NCBI GenBank assembly: GCA_016700075.1
Contig: CP065000.1
Span: 2,604,001 to 2,668,000, forward strand
DNA length: 64,000 bases
Reading direction: 5' to 3'
Source of the DNA: Acidobacteriota bacterium
GTDB taxonomy: Bacteria; Acidobacteriota; Blastocatellia; Pyrinomonadales; Pyrinomonadaceae
Positions within the stretch are counted from its first letter, which is position 1; the number at the start of each line of letters is the position of its first letter. The notes below the pieces were generated by a model. The model saw nothing but the letters and a program-made list of their open reading frames with translations, did no database searches and had not been told where the DNA came from. This document shows positions 25,043 through 33,383 of the stretch, in pieces. The position numbers were made by a program, and so were the translations under genes.

Positions 25043-25453
25043 TCAGTTTTCAACTGCTTCATTGTCGTTGCGCCGTTTCCGAACGAGCCTTTCATATTTC
25101 AGTTTAGGATATTGGCCGAAATTTATCAGAATCCCGAGGTCGAGTTCGCACGCATGCAGATAATTCAGCGTCTGTGCCCGATGAGCGTCAGTCAATTGCG
25201 AAACTGCCTTTAGCTCTACCACGATCTTGTCAAAGCAAATGAAATCGGGAACAAAACATTGTTCCATTTCGATGCCTTGGTACACCATCGGAATTCGAGG
25301 CTGTTCAACGAACGGGATCTTTTGAAGCCGAAATTCGTGTCGCAGGCATTCCTGATAAATAGGTTCGGTGAAGCCGAAACCCTTTTGGTTATAGACCTCA
25401 AAACACGCGCCAACTATCCGGTAACTTTCATCTCTGAAAAGCAGCTCCGACAT
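25043..25453 (-). CDS. GxxExxY-family protein
   Basis: 136 residues. The defining motif is GFGFTEPIYQECL, followed by VPDFICFDKIVVELKAVSQL, where Asp, Glu and Lys form a PD-(D/E)xK-like nuclease centre, and NYLHACELDLGILINFG. The family is common in acidobacteria, cyanobacteria and planctomycetes; its role is not established and it often spreads as a single gene. It lies about 50 bp upstream of aspS on the same strand. Confidence 0.85.
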   Translation of the reverse strand: MSELLFRDESYRIVGACFEVYNQKGFGFTEPIYQECLRHEFRLQKIPFVEQPRIPMVYQGIEMEQCFVPDFICFDKIVVELKAVSQLTDAHRAQTLNYLHACELDLGILINFGQYPKLKYERLVRKRRNDNEAVEN

Positions 25454-25500
25454 TACCTATTAGCTCTATTTGTTCTATTCGCGGGCAAAAAGACGCTTCG

Positions 25501-26241
25501 TCAGAACGTCCACGGAAGCGTGATCATATAGATAATGCCGCCGGCGAGCAGCACGCCGCCAGCGATCAGCATTTTCCAGCGGACGTCTGTTTTGAAAACC
25601 AGAGCTATGCCGAGAAAGAACATGCTAACCGCGAATATCACCGTTGCCAGCTCAAAACTGTCGCCTGTCTTGTTCGCTGCTTGGCCTTCCTGAAATGTCT
25701 TTTGCGACTTCTCGACCAATTCTGCAGATTTCGCAAACATCTCTTTTTGATAGTTTGCGTCGCCTACCAGGTCCACTTCGCTGGCCTTGTCCAATATCTC
25801 GCCCTTCAGGGCCTCGGTCTGTTCCTCGTCGGCCGCAGGGTCGTCGGTTTCTACAGGTTCTTTCTTGGCTTCCGGCGGCAGCCCCATCGCCTTATAGCCC
25901 GCGTCGCTGAGCTGCCGCGTGTAAAGATAGGTCGCTATCTCGAACGAGCTCTTTGCAGCGGACGGATTCGAACCTTCCAGATTCAGCCCGTCCTGTATCA
26001 ATTTATAGGCGGTGATATCGATCTGCGCGTCCTTCGCCATCTCGATGATGGCCCGGCTGTGTTCGCTTGCGGCGGTCGTCGCCTCAGTGTTCGCTTTGCT
26101 GTATGCCTCGGCCTGTATGCCGCCCCAGAGGCCTGACTGAAAGCTGGCAAGGGCCGTAAAAATAGCCGCTATGCCCAAGAACAAAGCGGCGTAAAATTCA
26201 AACTTATCCGTACCTGTCGAATTATCTTCGCTCATAGTCAT
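25501..26241 (-). CDS. Membrane protein with four helices, DUF4337-like
   Basis: 246 residues. One membrane helix near the start (FYAALFLGIAAIFTALASFQSGLW) is followed by a long acidic, helical soluble region (about 45-185) that includes TDDPAADEEQTEALKGEI, and two helices at the C-terminus (FELATVIFAVSMFFLGIALV and MLIAGGVLLAGGIIYMITL). The plan resembles DUF4337 but I am not certain. Lies between cdsA (upstream, same strand) and the GxxExxY gene. Confidence 0.6.
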   Translation of the reverse strand: MTMSEDNSTGTDKFEFYAALFLGIAAIFTALASFQSGLWGGIQAEAYSKANTEATTAASEHSRAIIEMAKDAQIDITAYKLIQDGLNLEGSNPSAAKSSFEIATYLYTRQLSDAGYKAMGLPPEAKKEPVETDDPAADEEQTEALKGEILDKASEVDLVGDANYQKEMFAKSAELVEKSQKTFQEGQAANKTGDSFELATVIFAVSMFFLGIALVFKTDVRWKMLIAGGVLLAGGIIYMITLPWTF

Positions 26242-26268
26242 CTGATTTCCTTTTTAGTTTTCTATGTT

Positions 26269-27111
26269 CTAACGGAAGTAAATGTGAGCGAAATAATAGA
26301 GTATCGGGGCGTTCAAAAGCAAGCTGTCGAGGCGGTCCAAAATGCCGCCGTGGCCGGGCAGGATATTCGCCGCGTCCTTTGCACCGGAGCCGCGTTTCAT
26401 CGCACTCTCGGCGAGGTCGCCGAGCACGCCGACGACAGCCATAACAACGGCGAGCGGAATGGAGTATTGGTAGGGAAGTTCGGGAAAGAAAAGCAGCGTA
26501 CAGAGTGCCGCGATGCCGGCCGCCGCGGCAATGCCGCCGACCAGGCCTTCGATGGTCTTGCCGGGCGAAATGGCAGGTGCAAGTTTGTGTTTGCCAAAGC
26601 CGCGGCCCGCGAAATACGCGCCTGCGTCGGAGCCGAATATAACGGCGAAAAAGAACACTAAAAGCTTTGTAGAAAGCCCTTGATAGTTCTCAAAACCGAC
26701 CCGCGTAGCTATCAAAAAACCGCCGAGAAATGCGATATAGACAACGCCGGTTATCGTAACGCCCAAGCCGATGAGCAGTTTCGAAAAATCCTTCTGAAAT
26801 CGGAACGTCTCCGCGACGATCACGACGATCACAGACAACGCCAAAGTCATCAGCAGCAGTTCCGGGGCTTTCGCCGGGGTGTCAAAGATGAACGCCGTTA
26901 TCAAGGCAGCCGCACCGAGATACGCCATTCCTGCGTCCGCTTTCAGCTCAAGCTTTTTCGTGAGTGAGAAAAATTCAAACAGCCCCGCACTGATCGCCAG
27001 AACCGCCAGTACGACGAATATCCAAACCGTTTCCGGCACCCAGAGCGGCAGAATTATCGAGCCGATCAATATGGGCAGGGCGACGGCGGCAGTGATCAGG
27101 CGTGTTTTCAT
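26269..27111 (-). CDS. cdsA: Phosphatidate cytidylyltransferase
   Basis: 280 residues with about eight membrane helices. The family signature near the C-terminus is present: SDAGAYFAGRGFGKHKLAPAIS, GKTIEGLVGG and GVLGDLAESAMKRGSGAKDA, ending with LPGHGGILDRLDSLL. CdsA makes CDP-diacylglycerol for phospholipid synthesis. It normally follows uppS directly; here a RAYT and its repeats lie between the two. Confidence 0.95.
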   Translation of the reverse strand: MKTRLITAAVALPILIGSIILPLWVPETVWIFVVLAVLAISAGLFEFFSLTKKLELKADAGMAYLGAAALITAFIFDTPAKAPELLLMTLALSVIVVIVAETFRFQKDFSKLLIGLGVTITGVVYIAFLGGFLIATRVGFENYQGLSTKLLVFFFAVIFGSDAGAYFAGRGFGKHKLAPAISPGKTIEGLVGGIAAAAGIAALCTLLFFPELPYQYSIPLAVVMAVVGVLGDLAESAMKRGSGAKDAANILPGHGGILDRLDSLLLNAPILYYFAHIYFR

Positions 27112-27153
27112 ACAAGAAATGTGACAAGCGTTTTTGGGACGGCAAAGGGAGAA

Positions 27154-27173
27154 CCACTTGCGTCAGCAAGTGG
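27154..27173. repeat. Palindromic repeat, family A (downstream of RAYT 1)
   Basis: CCACTTGC, loop GTCA, GCAAGTGG, preceded by GGGAGAA. It lies 14 bp past the stop codon of the transposase and before cdsA. Same family as the pair on the other side of the transposase. Confidence 0.85.
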
Positions 27174-27187
27174 CTCACGGCCGTATA

Positions 27188-27751
27188 TTATCGTGTTCTT
27201 CGGGCTTTTCCATTCCTCTTCAACCAAAGGTCAAAATCATTGAGATCCGGCCCTTGGCAGTACTTTACGTAATGACATGCGTTTTCCAGTGAGTTCGCAT
27301 TCCACAGTACGCGCTGACTGCCGCGGTCTGCCCAAGGGCTAGCCTTTTCCTGCCAAAGTCCTTCAGCCCTAAGTTTCCGCGTGGCATAGGCCTTAAAAGC
27401 GTTCAGAACCTTTGAATGATCCCGATCAGAAGTTGAGACCACCACATGAACGTGATTGGTCCGTACGTTCAGCACCCGCAAGGTCCAGTTCCTGTGATCG
27501 CAGACTTCACGAACGGCCAGATTGACGGCCGATCTCTGTGCTGCATCCAATTTCACGGGCGGCATCCGCAATAGCCTTTTGCGATATGCCTTCAGTCCAT
27601 CATTCCTTGGCAATTTCGGTGACGCATAAATATTGTTGTTCCGGTCCACCGAGCCTCTCTCATCGCCGTGAAGCCAGGTTCCGTAGGTTCTAAACGTGAT
27701 TAGAAACCCATAAGGCAACTTGTTCTCTTCCCAATCCGGATATGTTGGCAT
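27188..27751 (-). CDS. RAYT-type Y1 transposase (RAYT 1)
   Basis: 187 residues of the Y1/HUH transposase fold. The HUH metal site is NHVHVVV, and a candidate catalytic Tyr is in CHYVKYCQG. The N-terminus RTYGTWLHGDERGSVDRNNN is shared with RAYT 3 at 63.1 kb. RAYTs are domesticated IS200/IS605-like proteins that move REP palindromes. The gene lies inside the uppS-cdsA operon and has family A palindromes on both sides. The reading frame is intact. Confidence 0.85.
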   Translation of the reverse strand: MPTYPDWEENKLPYGFLITFRTYGTWLHGDERGSVDRNNNIYASPKLPRNDGLKAYRKRLLRMPPVKLDAAQRSAVNLAVREVCDHRNWTLRVLNVRTNHVHVVVSTSDRDHSKVLNAFKAYATRKLRAEGLWQEKASPWADRGSQRVLWNANSLENACHYVKYCQGPDLNDFDLWLKRNGKARRTR

Positions 27752-27804
27752 TGCGCTCGTTGTTGCCGGTTTCGTTGCTACTCACTTGGGCGAAGTATTC
27801 TGTA

Positions 27805-27886
27805 GGCCACCTCTCCCATTGCTTTCGGCCACTTGCTCACGCAAGTGGTTCTCCCATTGCTTTCGGCCACTTGCTCACGCAAGTGG
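27805..27886. repeat. Tandem family A palindromes (upstream of RAYT 1)
   Basis: Two identical 38-bp units in tandem, each with the palindrome CCACTTGCTCACGCAAGTGG (27829-27848 and 27867-27886) and the spacer CTCCCATTGCTTTCGG. A third unit at the left (27805 on) has lost its core. The array lies between uppS and the transposase. Confidence 0.9.
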
Positions 27887-27892
27887 TTCCCC

Positions 27893-28687
27893 CTATGGCT
27901 CTCCCTTAGCGTCTGCCTTCAGGCCGCCGTAGCGGCGGTCGCGTTTTTGATATTCCAGCAGTGCCTCAAACATCTGCGGCCTTCGGAAATCGGGAAACAG
28001 CGTCGGCGTGACGACTATCTCGGCGTAGGCGATCTGCCAGAGCAGAAAATTGGAGATACGCATTTCGCCGCTCGTGCGTATCAGCAGATCGACATCCGGC
28101 AGCGAATGCGTGTAGAGATTTCGTTCGATGTCCTCTTCGGTCAGATGATCGATGACGTCGTTGCGGCGTTCGATATCGGCAAAGGCAAGACGTGCCGCAC
28201 GCACGATCTCGGCACGGCCGCCGTAGTTCAGCGCCACGCTCAGAACGGTGCCCGTATTCTCACACGTCTTATCCGTCGCCCACGCGATCTCTTTCTGCAC
28301 GTCGGGGGCGAGGCCGTGGATGTCGCCGATGGCCTGAAAGCGGATGTTGTTGTCGTTCACTTCCTTCATTTCGCTGCGGATGTAGTGTTTCAGCATCGAC
28401 ATCAGCCCCGAAACCTCGGCTTTCGGCCGTTTCCAGTTCTCGGTCGAGAACGCGTATAGCGTAACTGCCTCGATGCGGAGCCGAGCGCAAGTGTCGAGTA
28501 TCGAGCGGACCGATTCGGCACCCTCGCGATGGCCGAAGATACGCGGCCGGCCGCGCATTTTCGCCCAGCGGCCGTTACCGTCCATTATGACGGCGATGTG
28601 CCGCGGCAGGCGCGTTTCATCCAACTGCGCAAGCATTTCAGCCTCGGCAGAATTCGGTTCTATAACGCCCGCAAAATTCTCTCTCAT
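27893..28687 (-). CDS. uppS: Isoprenyl (undecaprenyl) diphosphate synthase
   Basis: 264 residues. All cis-prenyltransferase blocks are present: HIAVIMDGNGRWAKMRG with catalytic Asp36, GHREGAESVR, LYAFSTENWKRP, LNYGGRAEIVRA and DLLIRTSGEMRISNFLLWQ. The enzyme makes the C55 lipid carrier for cell-wall synthesis. It overlaps the DUF952 gene by 4 bp. The last residues (AKGEP) come from DNA that matches the flank of family A repeats (AAGGGAGA). Confidence 0.95.
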   Translation of the reverse strand: MRENFAGVIEPNSAEAEMLAQLDETRLPRHIAVIMDGNGRWAKMRGRPRIFGHREGAESVRSILDTCARLRIEAVTLYAFSTENWKRPKAEVSGLMSMLKHYIRSEMKEVNDNNIRFQAIGDIHGLAPDVQKEIAWATDKTCENTGTVLSVALNYGGRAEIVRAARLAFADIERRNDVIDHLTEEDIERNLYTHSLPDVDLLIRTSGEMRISNFLLWQIAYAEIVVTPTLFPDFRRPQMFEALLEYQKRDRRYGGLKADAKGEP

Positions 28688-28980
28688 CGCTCTCGGATCT
28701 CTTGCGAAACGACGGCGTCCACGTTTATCGGCCCGTAAATATGCGGATATATCTCGTTACCGGTCGAAGGCTCGTTGACGACGCGCGACATCAGCCTGTC
28801 GCTGTCGAGCTCCAGAATGACCAGGCTCTCCGCATTACTGTAATACCGTTCTATCACTCCGTCCAACTGCTCGCGAAAGCTGCAGTGGATGAAACCCTCG
28901 GTTTCGAGGCTTGCCGCCTTGTATATCTCTGCGTTCAGGTTTTCCCAAACGTCCGGCAGAACGATGTGATATATCAGCAT
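28684..28980 (-). CDS. DUF952-family protein
   Basis: 98 residues, the usual size. Family features are LIYHIVLPDVWE, EGFIHCSFREQL and LVILELDSDRL, then YPHIYGPINVDAV. DUF952 proteins are small, widespread and without known function, related to the ADP-ribosyltransferase-like fold. Located between truA (10 bp upstream) and uppS (overlapping). Confidence 0.85.
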   Translation of the reverse strand: MLIYHIVLPDVWENLNAEIYKAASLETEGFIHCSFREQLDGVIERYYSNAESLVILELDSDRLMSRVVNEPSTGNEIYPHIYGPINVDAVVSQEIRER

Positions 28981-28990
28981 CCGGTAAACC

Positions 28991-29743
28991 TCAATATTCC
29001 ACCCGCAGCAGCGTTAGCCCCTGTGCGGGAGCAGTTTTCCCGGCCAAGCTTCTGTCTCCTGTAATTATCGCCTTCTGAATTGTATCACCATCGGTTTCGC
29101 CTCGCCCGACGCCGAGCAGCGTGCCCATTATCGACCGCACCATATAACGCAAAAAGCCGGTCGCCGAGATGCGAAATTCGATGATAGTCGCCTGAGCACG
29201 GTCGTCCCAACGCGAATGTACGGTGAACTCCGTTATAGTTCGGACACGCGTATCGGCGTCTGAACGCGCCGATGAGAAGGCCGTCCAGTCATGTTCGCCC
29301 AGAAAAAGCCGTGCTGCGTCCGTCATTCGTGCGACGTCGAGCGGCTTTGGCTCGTGTGCTGCGTATCGTCGCCAAAAAGGCGACATCACCGGTGCATTGA
29401 CCACGCGGTAGAGGTACGTCTTTCCTTTCGCCGAAAACCGAGCGTGAAAATCGTCCGCCGCAGCCTCGCATTTCATCACGCGTATGTCACGCCACAGATT
29501 ACCGTTGATCGCGGCACGCAGTTTTTCGGGCGTGAATTTCCCGTCCGGCAGATGCACGTTAGCGACCTGGCCCTCGGCATGAACACCGGCATCCGTGCGT
29601 CCCGAGCCTGTCACGGAAACCTCGCCGCCGGCCAGCATCCCGATCACACGCTCCAGCTCACCCTGTATCGTGCGGTCGTTCTCCTGCACCTGCCAGCCGT
29701 GAAAATCCGTGCCGTCGTATTGTAAGAGCAGTCTAAAATTCAC
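28991..29743 (-). CDS. truA: tRNA pseudouridine synthase A
   Basis: 250 residues. Active-site block VTGSGRTDAGVHAEGQVAN carries the catalytic Asp; other family blocks are LLQYDGTDFHGWQVQ, GKTYLYRVVN and FLRYMVRSIMGTLL. TruA makes pseudouridine at positions 38-40 of tRNA anticodon arms. First gene of the truA-DUF952-uppS cluster. Confidence 0.95.
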   Translation of the reverse strand: MNFRLLLQYDGTDFHGWQVQENDRTIQGELERVIGMLAGGEVSVTGSGRTDAGVHAEGQVANVHLPDGKFTPEKLRAAINGNLWRDIRVMKCEAAADDFHARFSAKGKTYLYRVVNAPVMSPFWRRYAAHEPKPLDVARMTDAARLFLGEHDWTAFSSARSDADTRVRTITEFTVHSRWDDRAQATIIEFRISATGFLRYMVRSIMGTLLGVGRGETDGDTIQKAIITGDRSLAGKTAPAQGLTLLRVEY

Positions 29744-29756
29744 TTGGGTCCGTCAG

Positions 29757-29778
29757 AACCGCCTGCATCAGCGGGCGG
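29757..29778. repeat. Palindromic repeat, family D
   Basis: AACCGCC TGCATCAGC GGGCGG with the head CGTCAG just before. It lies 13 bp upstream of truA. Compared with family B the outer stem has changed AC to GC on one side and GT to GC on the other, which keeps pairing. Confidence 0.75.
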
Positions 29779-29854
29779 CATGAACGTACCATTTTTGCAC
29801 GCCTAGAGGCGGTTGCGCCAATTCACGCGCATTCTTGGTGAAGATAGAAGGGAT

Positions 29855-29922
29855 CCTGCGAAATGCGCCAAAAACGCGAAAGGCCGAACATCGTCTTTCG
29901 TATGTTTCGCGTGTTTCGCGGG
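29855..29922. repeat. Period-9 inverted-arm element
   Basis: The left arm reads GCGAAATGC, GCCAAAAAC, GCGAAAGGC and the right arm TATGTTTCGC, GTGTTTCGC. Each arm repeats every 9 bp, and the arms are roughly inverted copies of each other. It lies between truA and the ATP-grasp gene and touches a further palindrome (about 29919-29941) that includes the end of that gene. Confidence 0.65.
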
Positions 29923-29927
29923 CAAGC

Positions 29928-30773
29928 TCAACGTGCCGCAATAGCCGCGGCGAAACGTGCCGGTGCTTCGGCGTTCATTCGCAGATAGAGCGACGGTTCG
30001 ATCAGTTCGAGCTCCATCAATGCGAATTGGCCCTCAGCGTCGAGCACGAGATCGACACGAGCGTAAAGCAGATCTTCGTCGATATGTTCCAGCACGTTAG
30101 CTGCGGCCGCACGCATCGTGTCGTCGGCGTCGATCTCGGTGATGATGCCGCCGTGTTCTTCCTGCACTCGAAAATCGGCGGGCTTCGGCCGTTTGACGAT
30201 CGCGTGGCTGTATTCACCGTTGAAATAAAAGAGCGAATATTCGCCCTCGTCGAGTATTGACGAAACAAAAGGCTGAACGAGAAATTCGCGTTCCCCAAAT
30301 ATGGAAGCAAGCGATGCATCAAACTCACGCAACCTGTAAGTATATGCCGCAGTTGCACTTATGGTCGGCTTTATGATCACCTCGTCCGTTGCAAGCTCAT
30401 CGAGCCAGTGTGCGAAGGACGCGAAATCGTAACTTTGATGCCACAGCGTCGGTACGATACGAACACCTTTATCCGAGAGGTCGCGAAGATATGTTTTGTC
30501 CAGATTCCAGCGGACGATCTTGAGCGAATTGTGCAGCGTGGTTTGGCTTTCGATGTCTTCGAGTGCGGCGAGAAATTCCTGCGGATATTTTTGATAATCC
30601 CACGGCGTGCGGATGATGACGGCGTCAAATGCTCTCCACGCCACTGCCGTTTGCCGCCACGAAAGAATGTCGGTCCGTATGCTGAGTTCAGCTAGATGCG
30701 GCACGGCGAGGTCGTCGTCCGAGACGTAGCCCGCGAGGTCGTCCATCGAGAGAAAGCAAATGCGGCGGGTCAT
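29928..30773 (-). CDS. ATP-grasp family protein (DcsG/RimK-like)
   Basis: 281 residues from ATG 30773, which overlaps the pyrE stop. ATP-grasp features are ATDEVIIKPTISATAAYTYR, FLVQPFVSSILDEGEYSLFYF and, at the end, YARVDLVLDAEGQFALMELELIEPSLYLR. The N-terminus (SDDDLAVPHLAEL, DAVIIRTPWDYQ) is like the ligase of cycloserine synthesis and related unknown ligases. Substrate unknown. The last three residues and the TGA lie in a repeat-like sequence. Confidence 0.75.
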   Translation of the reverse strand: MTRRICFLSMDDLAGYVSDDDLAVPHLAELSIRTDILSWRQTAVAWRAFDAVIIRTPWDYQKYPQEFLAALEDIESQTTLHNSLKIVRWNLDKTYLRDLSDKGVRIVPTLWHQSYDFASFAHWLDELATDEVIIKPTISATAAYTYRLREFDASLASIFGEREFLVQPFVSSILDEGEYSLFYFNGEYSHAIVKRPKPADFRVQEEHGGIITEIDADDTMRAAAANVLEHIDEDLLYARVDLVLDAEGQFALMELELIEPSLYLRMNAEAPARFAAAIAAR

Positions 30774-31345
30774 TTTGCGGCGGTGCGGCTGCCGGGCTTT
30801 GTTGCCTCGATCCCGGCGGCGCACATCGGGCATTCGTCGGCGTCATAGCCCGGAACTTTCAGGCTGACCAGTGAAACGAAAGGCACGCCGACGTCCGCGG
30901 TTCCGTTCGAGCGGTCTATTATCGCGGCCGCTGCGACAGCTTGTCCGCCTGCGGCTTCAAGAGCTGCGATGCACTCGCGGGTCGAGCCGCCCGTCGTGAT
31001 AACGTCCTCGACGACCAAGACGCGCTCGCCTTCAGCCAGCGTAAACCCGCGGCGCAGCGTCATCTCGCCGTTCTGGCGTTCTGTCCAGATAAAGCGTTTT
31101 CCAAGCGCTAACGCCGTCGCAAAACCTATCACCAACCCGCCGATCGCCGGTGAGGCGACCGTGTCGATATCGCTTGCGTCAAAATGTTTCGCTATCTCGC
31201 GGCCGAAATGTGCCGCGTCCTCGGGTTCCTGCAGTGCCAGTGCGCACTGCAGATATTTCGGGCTGTGGAGCCCGCTCGACAAAACAAAATGCCCGTCGAG
31301 CAACGCCCCTTTTTCCATAAAATGCCGCAATATCAATTCGTCCAT
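30770..31345 (-). CDS. pyrE: Orotate phosphoribosyltransferase
   Basis: 191 residues. PRPP-binding block RVLVVEDVITTGGSTRECI is intact, as are FVLSSGLHSPKYLQCALAL and TVASPAIGGLVIG. PyrE joins orotate to PRPP in pyrimidine synthesis. The C-terminus has a Cys pair (ECPMCAAG) seen in a subgroup of bacterial PyrE. Overlaps the ATP-grasp gene by 4 bp. Confidence 0.95.
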   Translation of the reverse strand: MDELILRHFMEKGALLDGHFVLSSGLHSPKYLQCALALQEPEDAAHFGREIAKHFDASDIDTVASPAIGGLVIGFATALALGKRFIWTERQNGEMTLRRGFTLAEGERVLVVEDVITTGGSTRECIAALEAAGGQAVAAAAIIDRSNGTADVGVPFVSLVSLKVPGYDADECPMCAAGIEATKPGSRTAAK

Positions 31346-31406
31346 TTTGCTTTCCGCGCCGCCTCGTAAATTAAATTTCGGGGCGAACTTTGCTACACTT
31401 TCTCAC

Positions 31407-32252
31407 GTGCCACCGTATCCTAACCTAATTTCAGAATCATTGCTAATCAGCGAAACCGTAACGCTGCTGCGCTCGTTCGGCGGGCGTGCGTCGGCGGTCA
31501 GCGTGGTCGATTTCGTGATGAAGATACGGCGGCCTGACCCGCAGCTTGCGATCTCGCTCGCCGAGGAACTCATATCAGCCGATCCGCGATTGCAATTGAA
31601 CGGCGAATACGTCGAGCTGATCTCGGACGGCAGCGAGGAACGCGAACTCGCCGAAACGGAATTCGTGGTTTTCGACCTGGAAACGACCGGCTCGAAAACT
31701 CCGCCGTCGCGCATCACGGAGATCGGAGCTTATAAAGTGCAGGGCGGCGAGGTCATCGACAAATTTCACACGCTGGTGAATCCGGAAATGCACATTCCTG
31801 AGTTCATCACGCGGCTGACACGCATCAGCGATGATATGGTCCGCGACGCCCCGCTTTTCGCAGAGGTCGTTGACGATTTTCTTCTGTTCATCGGCGACGC
31901 CGTGCTGGTCGCACACAATTCCGGTTTTGATATGCGGTTCCTCAATTACGAGATCGGCCGCGTTTTCGCAGGGCATCGCCTACGGAATCCGTCGCTTTGC
32001 ACGGTGCAGCTCTCGCGGCGTCTGATCACGGACATTCCCAATCATAAGCTGAAAACCGTCGCCGAATATTACTGCCTCGATCTGGTCGATCATCACAGGG
32101 CTGCGGCCGACGCTTACGCGACGGCACACATTTTTATCGACCTTGTTTCGCGTCTGCACGACCAAGGCATCAGCAACGTCGCCGCCGCATGCGACTACGC
32201 ATCACGCAAGAATTTCTATGCACGAAGAGCACGCTCCAACAGCCTCGAATAA
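31407..32252 (+). CDS. DnaQ-like DEDDh 3'-5' exonuclease
   Basis: 281 residues from GTG 31407; the frame stays open further left but overlaps pyrE. The exonuclease motifs are FVVFDLETTGSKTPP (Asp and Glu), VLVAHNSGFDMRFLN and HHRAAADAYAT, of the DEDDh type. About 85 residues before the domain form a small helical region, as in the PolC/DinG-like epsilon group. Probably a proofreading or repair exonuclease. The end overlaps queF by 35 bp. Confidence 0.85.
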   Translation: MPPYPNLISESLLISETVTLLRSFGGRASAVSVVDFVMKIRRPDPQLAISLAEELISADPRLQLNGEYVELISDGSEERELAETEFVVFDLETTGSKTPPSRITEIGAYKVQGGEVIDKFHTLVNPEMHIPEFITRLTRISDDMVRDAPLFAEVVDDFLLFIGDAVLVAHNSGFDMRFLNYEIGRVFAGHRLRNPSLCTVQLSRRLITDIPNHKLKTVAEYYCLDLVDHHRAAADAYATAHIFIDLVSRLHDQGISNVAAACDYASRKNFYARRARSNSLE

Positions 32253-32643
32253 GCAGGGCCTCGATATTCGTTCGACACCGCGGGAGGAAATGGACCTTTT
32301 CCCGCTCGATACGTTCGAATACGAATATCCCGGCCGCGAAATATTGATCGATTTTGAGATGCCGGAATTTACGGCGATCTGCCCGTTCTCTGATTTCCCC
32401 GATTTCGGCACCATCCGCATCAGATATGTGCCGGACAAGCTCTGCGTGGAACTAAAGAGCCTGAAACTCTACATCAACTCATTCCGTGATGTGAAGATCT
32501 TTCACGAACACGTCGTAAATCTGATACTTGAGGATTTCGTCGCGGCGTGCGATCCCGTGCGTGCCGAGGTCATCGGCGACTACAATGTGCGCGGAAATAT
32601 CAAGACGGTAGTTACGGCAAATTACGAAAGGAAGGATCAGTGA
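32218..32643 (+). CDS. queF: NADPH-dependent preQ0 reductase
   Basis: 141 residues from ATG 32218 (ATG 32290 would give 117). The type I QueF core is EFTAICPFSDFPDFGTIRI, where Cys forms the thioimide with substrate, and CVELKSLKLYINSFRDVKIFHE. QueF reduces 7-cyano-7-deazaguanine to preQ1, the last free-base step of queuosine synthesis. No other queuosine gene is here. The start overlaps the exonuclease gene; the stop converges 7 bp into carD. Confidence 0.9.
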   Translation: MHEEHAPTASNKQGLDIRSTPREEMDLFPLDTFEYEYPGREILIDFEMPEFTAICPFSDFPDFGTIRIRYVPDKLCVELKSLKLYINSFRDVKIFHEHVVNLILEDFVAACDPVRAEVIGDYNVRGNIKTVVTANYERKDQ

Positions 32644-33173
32644 TTGCCTGCGGCGATATGCCGGGAGCCGTTCGAGATCGACCTGCTGCAGGCACGGTCA
32701 ACAAGGCCGACGACCTCGGTTTCGACAGCGTCGGGCTTTTTGGCATTGATATTCGCTATCTCGGTCACGACCAGGACCTTTGCCCTTTCAAGCATACTCT
32801 GCTCGCGGAACGATAACGATTTTTCACGGCTCAGCAATGCGAGCTTTTTGAATACGTCCGCAGCCGCGAAAATATCGCCGGATTGCAGTTTCCCGGTGAA
32901 TTCGCGGATGCGTACCTTCCAATCGCGGCTGGCCGGTTCGATGCTGTCAGCGAGAGCGCCCATCAGGCGTTTACATTGCGAGCGGTTTATCAGCGGACGC
33001 AGGCCGACGCTGTTCACGTTTTCGGCAGGAATGAAGATCAGCGAATCATCCTTTAGGACACGCAGTGTAAAAACACTGCATTCGCAGCCGCCGACCTCGC
33101 GGAGTTCTTTCCGTTCGACAAGGCAAACGCCTTGATTCGGGTATGCGACCTTTTGTCCGATGGTTAGCTGCAT
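32637..33173 (-). CDS. carD: CarD-family transcription regulator
   Basis: 178 residues. The RNA-polymerase-interacting Tudor-like domain is IGQKVAYPNQGVCLVE up to about residue 60, and a helical C-terminal domain follows (SRDWKVRIREFTGKLQSG, SLSFREQSMLERAKVLVV). CarD/CdnL proteins bind the beta subunit of RNA polymerase and steady the open complex at promoters such as those of rRNA genes. Converges with queF. Confidence 0.9.
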   Translation of the reverse strand: MQLTIGQKVAYPNQGVCLVERKELREVGGCECSVFTLRVLKDDSLIFIPAENVNSVGLRPLINRSQCKRLMGALADSIEPASRDWKVRIREFTGKLQSGDIFAAADVFKKLALLSREKSLSFREQSMLERAKVLVVTEIANINAKKPDAVETEVVGLVDRACSRSISNGSRHIAAGNH

Positions 33174-33319
33174 CGCCTTTTCATCCGCCCATATGGCGCC
33201 GACGTGGAAGCTGCCAACCCATTGAGGGCGGCGCCGAATTCAAACCAAGATCTCAACGAGCTGATCTGTAGGAATAGAATAAGTATAGCGCAATTAGTTT
33301 CAATTGGGGAAGAAAAAAA

Positions 33320-33341
33320 GAAGACGAGGAGACGAGGAGGT
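33320..33341. repeat. Period-8 purine repeat
   Basis: AGACGAGG twice in tandem, then AGG. Its complement, CCTCGTCT, resembles the period-8 repeat in the heptosyltransferase gene at 59024-59056. It lies in the 210-bp gap between carD and the histidine kinase; the rest of this gap shows nothing I can assign beyond the expected carD promoter. Confidence 0.5.
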
Positions 33342-33383
33342 GATTTGCGATGCGGTCTTAGCGGCCACTGCGTTACAAATGCT

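Noticed and set aside
25960..25985. tRNA T-arm lookalike (GGTTCGAATCC on the minus strand)
   Set aside because: The flanking bases do not form a T stem or an acceptor stem, and the stretch codes for a conserved-looking part of a membrane protein.
30969..31406. Longer N-terminus for the DnaQ-like exonuclease
   Set aside because: The extra frame is antisense to pyrE and shows no exonuclease-like features; GTG at 31407 is a better start.
33174..33383. Riboswitch or small RNA between carD and the kinase gene
   Set aside because: Only a purine-rich period-8 stretch is seen; no conserved RNA motif could be recognised.
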